From JAUYIV01 sp035464675 (lineage in GTDB: Bacteria > Actinomycetota > Acidimicrobiia > Spongiisociales > UBA11373), in NCBI GenBank assembly GCA_035464675.1, contig DATHSA010000074.1, forward strand, positions 1-12,997: DNA of 12,997 nucleotides, given 5' to 3'. The notes beneath the pieces were generated by a model that saw nothing but the letters and a program-made list of their open reading frames with translations, ran no database searches and was not told the DNA's origin. A program made the translations under genes and the position numbers. Below, in pieces: positions 1 through 6,695 of this stretch (position 1 is the stretch's first letter; each line of letters begins with the position of its first letter).

Positions 1-269
1 ACCCTCTCGCCGCTCCCTCGCACGTTGCGCACCGCCAGCCAGTCGCCGCTCCGTCCGGTGATGAGCACGCGATCACCACGGTGGAGTGCGCCGACCTCAC
101 CGACGCCGGGACAGGCGTAGATCGGGACGGCGTCGAGAGCGAGTGTGGCGGGCTCCGGACCGGAGCCACCGAGACCCGTGAGGCCGAACCCTCCCCCGAC
201 GATCACACCACCCGCGATCGCCAGCCCGAGGACGCGGCCTGCGCTGCCGCTCAGCCATGATCGCAACAC
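1..269 (-). CDS. Membrane-anchored protein with SH3-like domain (partial, C-terminus off window)
   Basis: Reading the minus strand from a GTG at 269 gives 89 open codons to the window edge. Residues about 11-32 form one hydrophobic Gly/Ala/Val/Leu-rich segment (RVLGLAIAGGVIVGGGFGL), a signal anchor or uncleaved signal. After a short Gly/Pro linker comes a stretch typical of bacterial SH3 (SH3b/SH3_3) domains: VPIYACPGVGEVGALHRGDR, then VLITGRSGDWLAVRN. The pattern 'short strand, CPG, VG-L-GD-V, GR-GDWL-VR' supports an extracytoplasmic SH3b fold, often used for binding cell-wall or peptide ligands. An in-frame TAG lies just upstream, so the start is GTG 269 or TTG 266. That TAG is itself part of a TAGGAT -10 candidate nine bases before the GTG, suggesting a leaderless start. 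Another frame here is open but gives an Arg-rich nonsense peptide. The family call is moderate and the precise function unknown. Confidence 0.6.
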   Translation of the reverse strand, partial: MLRSWLSGSAGRVLGLAIAGGVIVGGGFGLTGLGGSGPEPATLALDAVPIYACPGVGEVGALHRGDRVLITGRSGDWLAVRNVRGSGER

Positions 270-278
270 GGTCGGGCG

Positions 279-307
279 ATCCTATCGTCGAGCGCCGAAC
301 CGGTGAA
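279..307 (-). promoter_or_regulatory. Candidate promoter of the SH3-domain gene
   Basis: On the minus strand TTCACC (302-307) and TAGGAT (279-284) are separated by 17 bases, close to a primary sigma-factor promoter. The -10 ends nine bases before the GTG at 269, so transcription would begin at or within a few bases of the start codon. The rest of 270-535 (266 bases) is GC-rich and shows no convincing gene. It separates this gene from the divergent transporter and probably holds both promoters. Confidence 0.4.
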
Positions 308-520
308 GCCTCATGGCGAATGAGGAGCCGTCGGACGCGCACGGTGTCGCCGGGTCACCGACCAGCTGCGCCGGCCGACCAGGCCGCAACTCCCTCGTCC
401 CCAGGTTGGGGGACCGCTCCATACCGTCCCGGGCCGGTCGTAGTTCGAGGCCTGCGCCCGCGCGTCCTCGCGACCCGGCCGACCCGGCTCGACGCCGACC
501 CACGATCTGAGCGGTTTCGA

Positions 521-526
521 TAACCT
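521..526 (+). promoter_or_regulatory. Candidate -10 element of the ABC transporter operon
   Basis: TAACCT fits the TAnnnT form of actinobacterial -10 elements and ends nine bases before the ATPase ATG at 536. No Shine-Dalgarno sequence lies between them. No good -35 is visible at 17-18 bases. The CTGAG at about 507 superficially recalls the TPP riboswitch THI box, but the surrounding consensus is absent. Confidence 0.3.
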
Positions 527-535
527 CACGCCCCG

Positions 536-1321
536 ATGACCTCCACACAACCGGCCGTCGACATCGCCGGGGTCGACAAGACCTTCGCCGAAGGCGCCGC
601 CGGGAGGGTGGAAGCACTGAGAGGCATCGACCTCACCATCCCACCCGGCGAGTTCGTGTCGTTGATCGGGCCCTCCGGGTGCGGCAAGAGCACCCTGCTG
701 CGCCTGATCGGCAACCTTCTCGAGCCGACCGCCGGAAGCATCTCCGTCAACGGCAAGTCGGCGCATCAGGCGAGGCTGGATCGTGATTACGGCATCGTGT
801 TCCAGCAGGCCACCCTCTACGACTGGCGCTCCGTGCTGAAGAACGTCGAACTGCCCCTCGAGATCATGAAGCGCGGCCGAGCCGAGCGCGAGGCACAGGC
901 CCGGCGGATGCTGGAGATGGTGCAACTGGAGGATTTCGAACGGCACTTCCCGCATCAGCTCTCCGGAGGCATGCAGCAGAGGATCGCAATCGCCCGGGCG
1001 CTGTCCTTCGAACCGTCGCTCCTCCTGATGGACGAACCGTTCGGCGCCCTCGACGAGATGACCCGGGAGCGAATGCAACAGGAATTGCTGCGCATCTGGT
1101 CGCAGACGGGCACCACCGTCGTGTTCGTGACCCACTCGATCCCCGAAGCGGTCTTTCTCTCCTCACGTGTTGTGGTCATGTCCTTCCGGCCGGGTCAGGT
1201 GGCCGGCGAGATCCGCATCGATCTCCCCCAGCCCCGCAATGCCGACACCCGTGAGGATCCCCGCTTCTACGAGAAGCTGACCGAGGTCCGGGAGGCTCTG
1301 CGCGCCGTCGGAGTGGCATGA
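536..1321 (+). CDS. NitT/TauT-family ABC transporter ATP-binding protein
   Basis: A 261-residue cytoplasmic ATPase that powers a small-molecule importer. All nucleotide-binding motifs are intact: Walker A GPSGCGKST (45-53), Q-loop FQQ (89-91), ABC signature LSGGMQQR (142-149), Walker B LLLMDEP (162-168), D-loop ALD (171-173) and switch His 200 (VTHS). The length and the WRSVLKNVELPLEI segment match the nitrate/sulfonate/taurine/thiamine-precursor subgroup (SsuB/TauB/ThiZ-like). It is the first gene of the transporter cluster. Its stop overlaps the start of permease 1 by four bases (ATGA), so the two are translationally coupled. It is the only ATPase in the cluster and is expected to form the homodimer serving both permeases. 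The family is secure; the substrate is not. Confidence 0.95.
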   Translation: MTSTQPAVDIAGVDKTFAEGAAGRVEALRGIDLTIPPGEFVSLIGPSGCGKSTLLRLIGNLLEPTAGSISVNGKSAHQARLDRDYGIVFQQATLYDWRSVLKNVELPLEIMKRGRAEREAQARRMLEMVQLEDFERHFPHQLSGGMQQRIAIARALSFEPSLLLMDEPFGALDEMTRERMQQELLRIWSQTGTTVVFVTHSIPEAVFLSSRVVVMSFRPGQVAGEIRIDLPQPRNADTREDPRFYEKLTEVREALRAVGVA

Positions 1322-2133
1322 GCACCGCGACCGAGGCGAGCGCCAACGCCAGAGCGGCCGCGGCGATTCGTCGCTACCTCCCCGCAATGCTGATCTTCGC
1401 CACGGGCATCGCACTCTGGGAGCTGGTGGTTCGCGTCTTCGGCATCCAGGGATTCCTGCTGCCTCGCCCCTCCCGCATCGCCGTGGTGTTCGTCGACGAG
1501 TTTCCGGTGGTTGCGGCAGCGGGGTGGTTCACCGCCAAGAAGGCGCTGCTCGGGTTCGCTCTCGGAGCATCGTCGGGGATCGGGATCGCAATGCTCACCG
1601 CCCGGTTGCCGCTGGTCCGGGAGGGGGTCATGCCGTTCGCCATCGCGGTCAACTCGACCCCGATCATCGCTCTGGCCCCGATCATGAACAACTGGTTTCC
1701 GATCACGAGTCTTTGGCCGGGTGCGATGGTGGTGGCGCTCGTCGTGTTCTTCCCCGTGATGATCAACATGGTGCGGGGTCTGAGCGAGGTTCGGCATGGC
1801 TTCGTCGAGTTGATGGATTCCTACGGAGCTCCGCCTCGAGCAGTGCTCTTCAAGATGCGGATCCCCAATGCCCTCCCCTACCTATTCAGCGCCTTCAAGG
1901 TGGGCACCACCCTCAGCGTGATCGCCGCCGTCGTGAGCGAGTACTTCGGTGGCTCCCGGGAGGCGCTCGGGGTGTACATCTCGCAGCAGGCGGCACTGTT
2001 CCACTTCGCCGAGGCGTGGTCGGCGATCATCATCGCCTCCGCCTTCGGCATCCTCTTCTATCTGCTGATCATCCTCGTCGAACGGATCGCCATCCCATGG
2101 CACGCATCGGTCAGGGCGGTTGCGGAGGGATAG
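1318..2133 (+). CDS. NitT/TauT-family ABC transporter permease (permease 1)
   Basis: A 271-residue inner-membrane permease with about six hydrophobic segments (roughly 20-42, 74-95, 103-122, 132-152, 190-215, 233-258). The cytoplasmic EAA loop that docks on the ATPase is visible at about 163-190: VELMDSYGAPPRAV, then the I...LPYLF ending. The HPF-like PSRI segment near 51 and the NSTPIIALAPIMNNWF stretch at 112-127 are typical of the BPD_transp_1 family in the SsuC/TauC/ThiX subgroup. The start is the ATG in the ATGA overlap with the ATPase stop. It is followed by a 154-base gap before the binding-protein gene. It probably pairs with the second permease at 3572 as a heterodimer, because the cluster has two different permeases and one ATPase. 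Confidence 0.93.
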   Translation: MSTATEASANARAAAAIRRYLPAMLIFATGIALWELVVRVFGIQGFLLPRPSRIAVVFVDEFPVVAAAGWFTAKKALLGFALGASSGIGIAMLTARLPLVREGVMPFAIAVNSTPIIALAPIMNNWFPITSLWPGAMVVALVVFFPVMINMVRGLSEVRHGFVELMDSYGAPPRAVLFKMRIPNALPYLFSAFKVGTTLSVIAAVVSEYFGGSREALGVYISQQAALFHFAEAWSAIIIASAFGILFYLLIILVERIAIPWHASVRAVAEG

Positions 2134-2145
2134 GACCGCAGGTCC
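2133..2145 (+). terminator. Small hairpin just after permease 1 (possible attenuator)
   Basis: GGACC-GCA-GGTCC forms a five-base-pair stem starting at the last base of the permease 1 stop codon. An alternative pairing, GAGGGA (2125-2130) with TCCCTC (2143-2148), also exists. There is no T-tract. It could partly terminate or protect the ATPase-permease message and so separate its level from that of the binding protein. This is weak evidence on its own. Confidence 0.25.
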
Positions 2146-2244
2146 CTCTCCCCCCTCGCTCCCGCACCGAATTCGGTTCTCCCATTCGGCGCCGCGGTCG
2201 CTCCCACCCGACCAGCCTGTCCGGCCGGCAACGGTGAAATCGCG

Positions 2245-2283
2245 TAGTCTCTGCTTCTGACAGTGACATCGCTGCGAGGGAGG
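2245..2283 (+). promoter_or_regulatory. Candidate -10 and Shine-Dalgarno of the binding-protein gene
   Basis: A strong purine-rich Shine-Dalgarno, GAGGGAGG (2276-2283), lies four bases before the GTG at 2288 and decides that start. TAGTCT (2245-2250) is a TAnnnT -10 candidate that would give a leader of about 30 bases; no matching -35 is evident. A separate promoter would fit the higher amount of binding protein usually needed relative to membrane components. The Shine-Dalgarno is clear, the promoter tentative. Confidence 0.45.
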
Positions 2284-2287
2284 CCAA

Positions 2288-3394
2288 GTGAGACGGAAGC
2301 GCACGAGACTGGGGATGATCATCGCCTTGTTCGCGGCCTTCGCCATGGTGGCGGCGGCGTGCGGCGACGACGACGGAGGAGGAGGCGAAGACCTCACGCC
2401 CGTGAGCCTCCAGCTGCAGTGGGTGACCCAATCCCAGTTCGCCGGCTATTACGCCGCGATCGACCAGGGCTTCTACGAGGATGAGGGTCTCGACGTGACG
2501 ATCCTCGAGGGTGCGGTCGACATCGTGCCCCAGCAGGTGGTCGCCTCCGGCCAGGCCGAGTTCGGCCTCGCCTGGGTGCCCAAGGCGCTGGTGTCGAACG
2601 AAGAAGGCGCAGGCCTGGTGAACATCGCCCAGGTGTTCCAGCGGTCGGGGACACTCGAGGTGTCGTGGGCCGACAGCGGGATCACCGAGCCCTCCGACTG
2701 GGAGGGCAAGAGGGTCGGCACCTGGGGATTCGGGAACGAGTTCGAGCTGACGGCGGCGATCACCGCGGCGGGGCTGGACCCGGAGACCGACGTCGAGCTG
2801 GTGCAGCAGCCGTTCGACATGTCGCTTCTGCTCAATCGGGACATCGACGCCGCCCAGGCAATGACCTACAACGAATACGCCCAGGTGTTGGAGGCGACCA
2901 ACCCGGACACCGGTGAGCTCTACCAGCCCGAGGACCTGGTGGTGATCGACTTCAACGACGTGGGAACCGCCATGCTCCAGGATGCCGTGTGGGTGAGCGA
3001 GGACTGGCTCGCCGAAGAAGGCAACGAGGACATCGCCGAGCGATTCCTCCGAGCCTCCTTCCGAGGGTGGATGTTCTGTCGCGACAATTTCGACGCGTGC
3101 GTGCAGATCGTCCTGGATGCCGGCCCGACACTCGGCTCGAGCCACCAGGCGTGGCAGCTCAACGAGATCAACAAGCTGATCTGGCCTTCGCCCGACGGCA
3201 TCGGGATCATGGATGCTGCGCTCTGGCAGCAGACGGTGGACGTCGCCGTCAGCCAGGGCGTGATCATGGCAGCGCCGGCCGACTCGACGTACCGCACAGA
3301 CATCGCTCAGCGAGCGCTCGACGGAGTCGATGGTGACACCACCGGCACCGGGTGGACACCCGTCATGGTGACCTTGAATCCCGGCGGCGAGTAA
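2288..3394 (+). CDS. ABC transporter substrate-binding lipoprotein, NMT1/THI5-like
   Basis: A 368-residue extracytoplasmic binding protein starting at GTG. Residues 1-25 are a lipoprotein signal: basic RRKRTR, a hydrophobic core, and VAAAC with the lipidated Cys at 25, followed by an acidic/Gly linker (GDDDGGGGED). The mature part opens with LQLQWVTQSQFAGYYAAIDQ-GFY-EDEGLDV (41-70), the hallmark of the NMT1/THI5-like group that includes ThiY (formylaminopyrimidine) and RibY (riboflavin). Other matches are the GQAEFGLAW switch (88-96), the WEGKRVGTWGFGNEFE hinge region (138-153) and AMTYNEYAQVLE (191-202). The Cys-rich CCCFC motif of yeast Thi5 synthases is absent, so this is a binding protein rather than the enzyme. 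C264 and C271 could form a disulfide. The sequence does not fix the substrate: a thiamine-pyrimidine precursor, riboflavin or an unrelated heterocycle are all possible. Confidence 0.92.
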   Translation: MRRKRTRLGMIIALFAAFAMVAAACGDDDGGGGEDLTPVSLQLQWVTQSQFAGYYAAIDQGFYEDEGLDVTILEGAVDIVPQQVVASGQAEFGLAWVPKALVSNEEGAGLVNIAQVFQRSGTLEVSWADSGITEPSDWEGKRVGTWGFGNEFELTAAITAAGLDPETDVELVQQPFDMSLLLNRDIDAAQAMTYNEYAQVLEATNPDTGELYQPEDLVVIDFNDVGTAMLQDAVWVSEDWLAEEGNEDIAERFLRASFRGWMFCRDNFDACVQIVLDAGPTLGSSHQAWQLNEINKLIWPSPDGIGIMDAALWQQTVDVAVSQGVIMAAPADSTYRTDIAQRALDGVDGDTTGTGWTPVMVTLNPGGE

Positions 3395-3412
3395 CCGCTG
3401 AACCGGACGACC

Positions 3413-3443
3413 AGACAGCCCCCTCCTCAGGAGGGGGCTGTCT
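3413..3443 (+). terminator. Strong perfect-hairpin terminator after the binding-protein gene
   Basis: AGACAGCCCCCTCCT (3413-3427) and AGGAGGGGGCTGTCT (3429-3443) are exact reverse complements, giving a 14-base-pair GC-rich stem with a three-base loop. It starts 18 bases after the TAA. The 3' side continues TCGTTGG, only a poor T-tract; on the opposite strand there is also no long T run. This is by far the strongest hairpin in the window and cuts the transporter cluster into two transcripts. Confidence 0.85.
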
Positions 3444-3521
3444 TCGTTGGCCCTGAGGAGCGGTGCCGCGACGGGCCGGCGACCCCCGGAGCGGCGGTCA
3501 GCCGCAATCGCCACACTCGTG

Positions 3522-3564
3522 TCGGGTGCTGACCCGAGGTCGGGCTTCGCCCTCCGCGTACGAT
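3522..3564 (+). promoter_or_regulatory. Candidate leaderless promoter of permease 2, with upstream dyad
   Basis: TACGAT (3559-3564) is a good -10 element ending seven bases before the ATG at 3572; no Shine-Dalgarno is present. Where the -35 should be there is no TTGACA-like hexamer. Instead an inverted repeat, TCGGGT-GCTG-ACCCGA (3522-3537), abuts the position and could bind a regulator. Since the preceding terminator should stop read-through, a promoter is needed here. Confidence 0.45.
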
Positions 3565-3571
3565 GTCGCCC

Positions 3572-4534
3572 ATGACGGTGGCGACGGCCGACCCCGGGAT
3601 CGGAAGGCGCTTGCCCACATGGGCCGTGAAGACCCTCGTGTTCGTGGCAATCCTTCTTGGCCTGAGCCTGCTCTGGGAGGGCTACAAGGCATTCGGCGAG
3701 GCCACCGGTGGGCTCATTCCGTTCACCGACGTCAGGCTCCCGGTGCGGCCCAACGACACGGCGATGCCCCACGTCCTCGACATCTTCGGGGCCCTGTTCG
3801 AGCCGGTGAGCCGGGCACGGAACGCCGAGTTGCTGATCGTGATCCTGCTCAAGAACGCCCTGGTGACCTGGCATCGCGCCGCAGTCGGGTTCGTCCTCGG
3901 GAGCATCGCAGGCTTCGGTCTGGGAGCCCTCTTCGCCCGGTCCAGACTGCTCGAGAGGGGCATGATGCCCTTCGTGGTCGCGTCGCAGACGGTGCCCCTG
4001 ATCGCCATCGCGCCGATGATCGTGATCTGGGGCGGCCAGGGCGCATGGCCCTCCTGGCTGGTCGATGCCTTTCTGCTGAGCGATACCGAGTTCTCGGTGG
4101 CGGTCATCTCCGCCTATCTGACCTTCTTTCCGGTGACGATCAACTCGTTGCGCGGCCTCCGATCGCCCGATCCCCAGGCGATCGAGCTGATGCGCTCGGT
4201 CGCCGCCAGCGAGACCCAGATCCTCTGGAAGCTCCGCCTCCCAGCCTCGCTCCCCTACCTCTTCACTGCCCTCAGGATCTCGGCCACGGCGAGCGTCGTC
4301 GGGGCGATCATCGGCGAGTTGCCGGCTGGGATCAGCGATGGGCTCGGCCGGTCGCTGCTCACCTTCTCGTACTACTACGTGAGCGGCCCCGAGAAGCTCT
4401 TCGGAGCGATCATCATCGCCGCCCTGCTCGGCATCGCCTTCGTCGGCCTCGTCGTCCTAGCTGAACGGCTCATCATGGGGAGGCGCAGCCGGATCCGGTT
4501 GGATGACGCCTCCGGCGACGGTCCGCGGCGATGA
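3572..4534 (+). CDS. NitT/TauT-family ABC transporter permease (permease 2)
   Basis: A 320-residue inner-membrane permease homologous to permease 1 but longer. An ATG nine bases upstream (3563) is in frame, but it lies inside the TACGAT -10 element, so 3572 is the better start. Residues about 20-35 form the first membrane segment. An extracytoplasmic insertion of about 50 residues (roughly 40-90, including FTDVRLPVRPND) and a second one around GGQGAWPSWLVDAFLLSD distinguish it from permease 1. The EAA loop reads IELMRSVAASETQILWKLRL-PASLPYLF, at about 204-231. It ends RLIMGRRSRIRLDDASGDGP, a basic then acidic cytoplasmic tail. It is on the same strand as the ATPase and binding protein and probably forms a heterodimer with permease 1. 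It faces dnaB convergently, 42 bases away. Confidence 0.92.
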   Translation: MTVATADPGIGRRLPTWAVKTLVFVAILLGLSLLWEGYKAFGEATGGLIPFTDVRLPVRPNDTAMPHVLDIFGALFEPVSRARNAELLIVILLKNALVTWHRAAVGFVLGSIAGFGLGALFARSRLLERGMMPFVVASQTVPLIAIAPMIVIWGGQGAWPSWLVDAFLLSDTEFSVAVISAYLTFFPVTINSLRGLRSPDPQAIELMRSVAASETQILWKLRLPASLPYLFTALRISATASVVGAIIGELPAGISDGLGRSLLTFSYYYVSGPEKLFGAIIIAALLGIAFVGLVVLAERLIMGRRSRIRLDDASGDGPRR

Positions 4535-4545
4535 CGGGAGACCGA

Positions 4546-4561
4546 CGGACCGCAAGGTCCG
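4546..4561. terminator. Bidirectional hairpin between permease 2 and dnaB
   Basis: CGGACC-GCAA-GGTCCG is a six-base-pair stem closed by a GNRA tetraloop, lying in the 42-base gap between two convergent stop codons (4534 and 4577). The symmetry lets it serve both strands. No T-tract follows on either side. Confidence 0.5.
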
Positions 4562-4576
4562 CCGCGCCCTCCGCCG

Positions 4577-5935
4577 TCACATCGGATCTTCGCGGCGGGC
4601 CAGATTGGCGAAGCGGTTGAATTCGGCGGCGAATGCCAGACGGATCGTGTCGCGGGCACCGGCACGGTGCTTGGCGATCTCCACTTCGGCGATGCCTGCG
4701 GTCTCCGGGTTCCCCTGGTCGTAGTAGTCGTCCCGGTAGATGAAGAGCACGACGTCGGCGTCCTGCTCGATGGCTCCCGACTCACGCAGGTCGCCGAGGC
4801 GAGGACGCTTGTTCTCCCTGGACTCCAGCTGACGGTTGAGCTGTGACACCGCGATGACGGGCACCTGCAACTCCCGAGCAAGGTTCTTCAGGGACCGGCT
4901 GATGTCTGCGATCTCCTGCTGGCGGTTCTCTGCCGCCCTGGGACCCTGCATGAGCTGGAGGTAGTCGACGACCACCAGTTCGAGCCCACCCTTGCGCTTC
5001 AGCCGACGACACTTCGCCCTGATCGACGTGACCGTGAGGTCGTGGGAGTCGTCGACGTAGAAGGGCATCTCGTAGAGCTTCGACGATGCCTGGCTCAGCT
5101 TCCGCCAGCGGTCGACGTCCAGTTGGCCGGTCTTGATCTTCGACGCGTCGACGCCTGCCAGGGAGGCGAGGAGCCGGTGCACGACCTCTTCGCGGCTCAT
5201 CTCCAGGGTGAAGAGGGCGACGGGGCGCTTGTGGTCCGCGATGTTGGCCGCAATGTTGATGGCCAGGGTGGACTTGCCCATACCAGGACGGGCAGCCACG
5301 ACGATCAGATTCGCCGGGTGGAGGCCCGCGAGGATCCCATCGAGGTCGTGGAATCCCGTCGGGATGCCGGTCACTGCGCCGCCGGCATCGCCGAGCGCCT
5401 CGATCCGCTCCAGTGCGGTCTTGAGCATCGGACCGACCGGCTCGAGCCCTTCTCCGACGCGCCTCTCGGCGACGGCAAAGACCTCTGCCTCGGCCGAGTC
5501 GAGCGCGTTCTCGATGGGCAAGTCGCCCTTCAGGGCGAGAGTCCCCACCTCGCCACCGGCGCGGAGTAGGCGCCGGCGGATCGACGTCTCGTCGACGATG
5601 TCCGCGTAGTAGTCGACGTTCGACGTGGAGGGCACGCTCTCCATGAGCCGGGTGATTGCGGAGACGCCGCCGACCCGCTCGAGCGATTCCTTGCGGCGCA
5701 ACCAGTCGGCCACGGTGATGGGGTCGATCGGCTGATTGCCATCGAAGAGGGCTGTGATCGCCTCCCAGATGGTCTGGTGGGCCGGCTTGTAGAAGTCCTC
5801 GGACCGCAGCGTCTCGAGGGCGACGTTGGCGGCGTCCGCCGACAACATCACCGCACCCAGGACCGATTCCTCCGCCTCGATGTTGTGAGGCGGCGCCACC
5901 CCTTGTGCGGTCCTCCGATCGAGTTGCGTGGTCAT
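4577..5935 (-). CDS. dnaB: Replicative DNA helicase DnaB
   Basis: A 452-residue hexameric helicase that unwinds DNA at the replication fork. The N-terminal domain opens APPHNIEAEESVLGAVMLS (14-32), the standard DnaB start. After a linker helix, the RecA-like domain shows Walker A ARPGMGKST (215-223), the LFTLEMSREE segment (241-250), Walker B VVVDYLQLM (321-329), AVSQLNRQLESR (362-373), the SGAIEQDADVV block (386-396) and the arginine-finger region AKHRAGARD (421-429). The length is the bacterial norm and there is no intein, unlike M. tuberculosis DnaB. The Shine-Dalgarno GAGGAGG overlaps the rplI stop, and the genes are seven bases apart, so translation is probably coupled to rplI. It is the last gene of the rpsF operon and ends in the acidic RREDPM. 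Confidence 0.98.
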   Translation of the reverse strand: MTTQLDRRTAQGVAPPHNIEAEESVLGAVMLSADAANVALETLRSEDFYKPAHQTIWEAITALFDGNQPIDPITVADWLRRKESLERVGGVSAITRLMESVPSTSNVDYYADIVDETSIRRRLLRAGGEVGTLALKGDLPIENALDSAEAEVFAVAERRVGEGLEPVGPMLKTALERIEALGDAGGAVTGIPTGFHDLDGILAGLHPANLIVVAARPGMGKSTLAINIAANIADHKRPVALFTLEMSREEVVHRLLASLAGVDASKIKTGQLDVDRWRKLSQASSKLYEMPFYVDDSHDLTVTSIRAKCRRLKRKGGLELVVVDYLQLMQGPRAAENRQQEIADISRSLKNLARELQVPVIAVSQLNRQLESRENKRPRLGDLRESGAIEQDADVVLFIYRDDYYDQGNPETAGIAEVEIAKHRAGARDTIRLAFAAEFNRFANLARREDPM

Positions 5936-5942
5936 GTCCTCC

Positions 5943-6389
5943 TCAGGCCGGAATCACATCAAGGGTGAGCCGGACGTCGACGTCGGCATGCGGCTTGACC
6001 AGGATCTCGTGGAGACCGATCTCCTTGATCGGCCCGGCGAGACGGACCTGCTCGGCCGGCACCTCGACGCCGGTGTATTTGGCGATTGCTTCGGCCACGT
6101 CGCGCGCTCCGATCGAACCGAAGAGCTTTCCCTCGTCGGCGGAACGGGCGGCCACGACGACGGTCGTGTCGGCAAGGGCCTGGGCGACCTCCTCGGCGGC
6201 CTCGCGGGCTGCAGCCTCGGCGGCCTCGCGAGCCTGCCGGAGCGCCTCGGCGTCCTTCATGGCGCCGGGGGTGGCGAGGATCGCCATGGACCGCGGCACC
6301 AGGTAGTTGCGGGCGTACCCGTCGGCGACATCCACGACGTCGCCCTTGTGGCCCAGGTCGGCCACGTCCTGAGTGAGGACGAGCTTCAT
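5943..6389 (-). CDS. rplI: Large ribosomal subunit protein bL9
   Basis: A 148-residue ribosomal protein that binds 23S rRNA near the L1 stalk base. The N-terminal rRNA-binding domain MKLVLTQDVADLGHKGDVVD, then VADGYARNYLVPR (21-33), carries the L9 signature G-x-V-V-x-V-x-x-G-Y-x-x-N-Y-L. An Ala/Glu-rich connecting helix follows at about 43-75 (MKDAEALRQAREAAEAAARE). The C-terminal domain has KLFGSIGARDVAEAIAK and IKEIGLHEILVKPHADV. The frame is open 26 codons further upstream, but those residues lie inside rpsR, and the true start is the ATG of an ATGA overlap with the rpsR stop. There is no separate Shine-Dalgarno, so it relies on coupling to rpsR. Confidence 0.97.
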   Translation of the reverse strand: MKLVLTQDVADLGHKGDVVDVADGYARNYLVPRSMAILATPGAMKDAEALRQAREAAEAAAREAAEEVAQALADTTVVVAARSADEGKLFGSIGARDVAEAIAKYTGVEVPAEQVRLAGPIKEIGLHEILVKPHADVDVRLTLDVIPA

Positions 6390-6658
6390 CGGCCGAGATA
6401 CGGCAGAAGCGCCATCTCGCGGGCATTCTTGATGGCCCGTGCGACCTTGCGCTGGCACCGCGGGCAATTGCCGGTGACCCGTGACGAACGGATCTTGGCG
6501 CGGTCGGACATGAACTTCCGAAGCGATGCGACGTCCTTGTAGTCGATCTTCCAGTCGCGACTCTCGCAGAACTCGCAGGTCTGCTTCTTGGGGCGCCGGC
6601 CGCCGCGCTCGGGCGCCCGGCGCTTCTTCTTGGCCGCCTTCTGTGACCTCGGTGACAT
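6386..6658 (-). CDS. rpsR: Small ribosomal subunit protein bS18 (zinc-binding, C+ type)
   Basis: A 90-residue protein that pairs with S6 on the 30S platform. A long basic N-terminal tail (QKAAKKKRRAPERGGRRPKK, 6-25) precedes CEFC (28-31) and CPRC (65-68), four cysteines spaced to bind zinc. The S18 core is DYKDVASLRKFMSDRAKI and RKVARAIKNAREMALLPYL. The four-Cys 'C+' form is zinc dependent; actinobacteria often hold a zinc-free paralogue under Zur control elsewhere. I chose ATG 6658 because GGAGG sits eight bases upstream and the homologues start here; the open frame extends back into ssb without meaning. The stop overlaps rplI by four bases. Confidence 0.97.
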   Translation of the reverse strand: MSPRSQKAAKKKRRAPERGGRRPKKQTCEFCESRDWKIDYKDVASLRKFMSDRAKIRSSRVTGNCPRCQRKVARAIKNAREMALLPYLGR

Positions 6659-6695
6659 GTGATGTCCTCCTGTGGGGAAGTGTGTGTTCCTGGCT

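Noticed and set aside
313..510. Possible 65-residue small protein in the 270-535 gap
   Set aside because: No Shine-Dalgarno or good -10, and Arg/Pro/Ala-rich composition as expected of random GC-rich sequence.
500..535. TPP riboswitch upstream of the transporter (CTGAG near 507)
   Set aside because: Only a five-base resemblance; the other conserved THI-box blocks and helices are missing.
311..1135. 274-codon minus-strand open frame opposite the ATPase
   Set aside because: Antisense to a gene with every ABC motif intact; composition typical of a shadow frame.
2111..3874. 587-codon minus-strand open frame across the binding-protein and permease 2 region
   Set aside because: It is antisense to two clear genes, and its His/Arg/Gly-rich translation has no domain-like pattern; long shadow frames are usual at this GC content.
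4577..5935. Intein in dnaB, as in M. tuberculosis
   Set aside because: Walker A, Walker B and the SGAIEQDADV block are contiguous and the length is the normal 452 residues.
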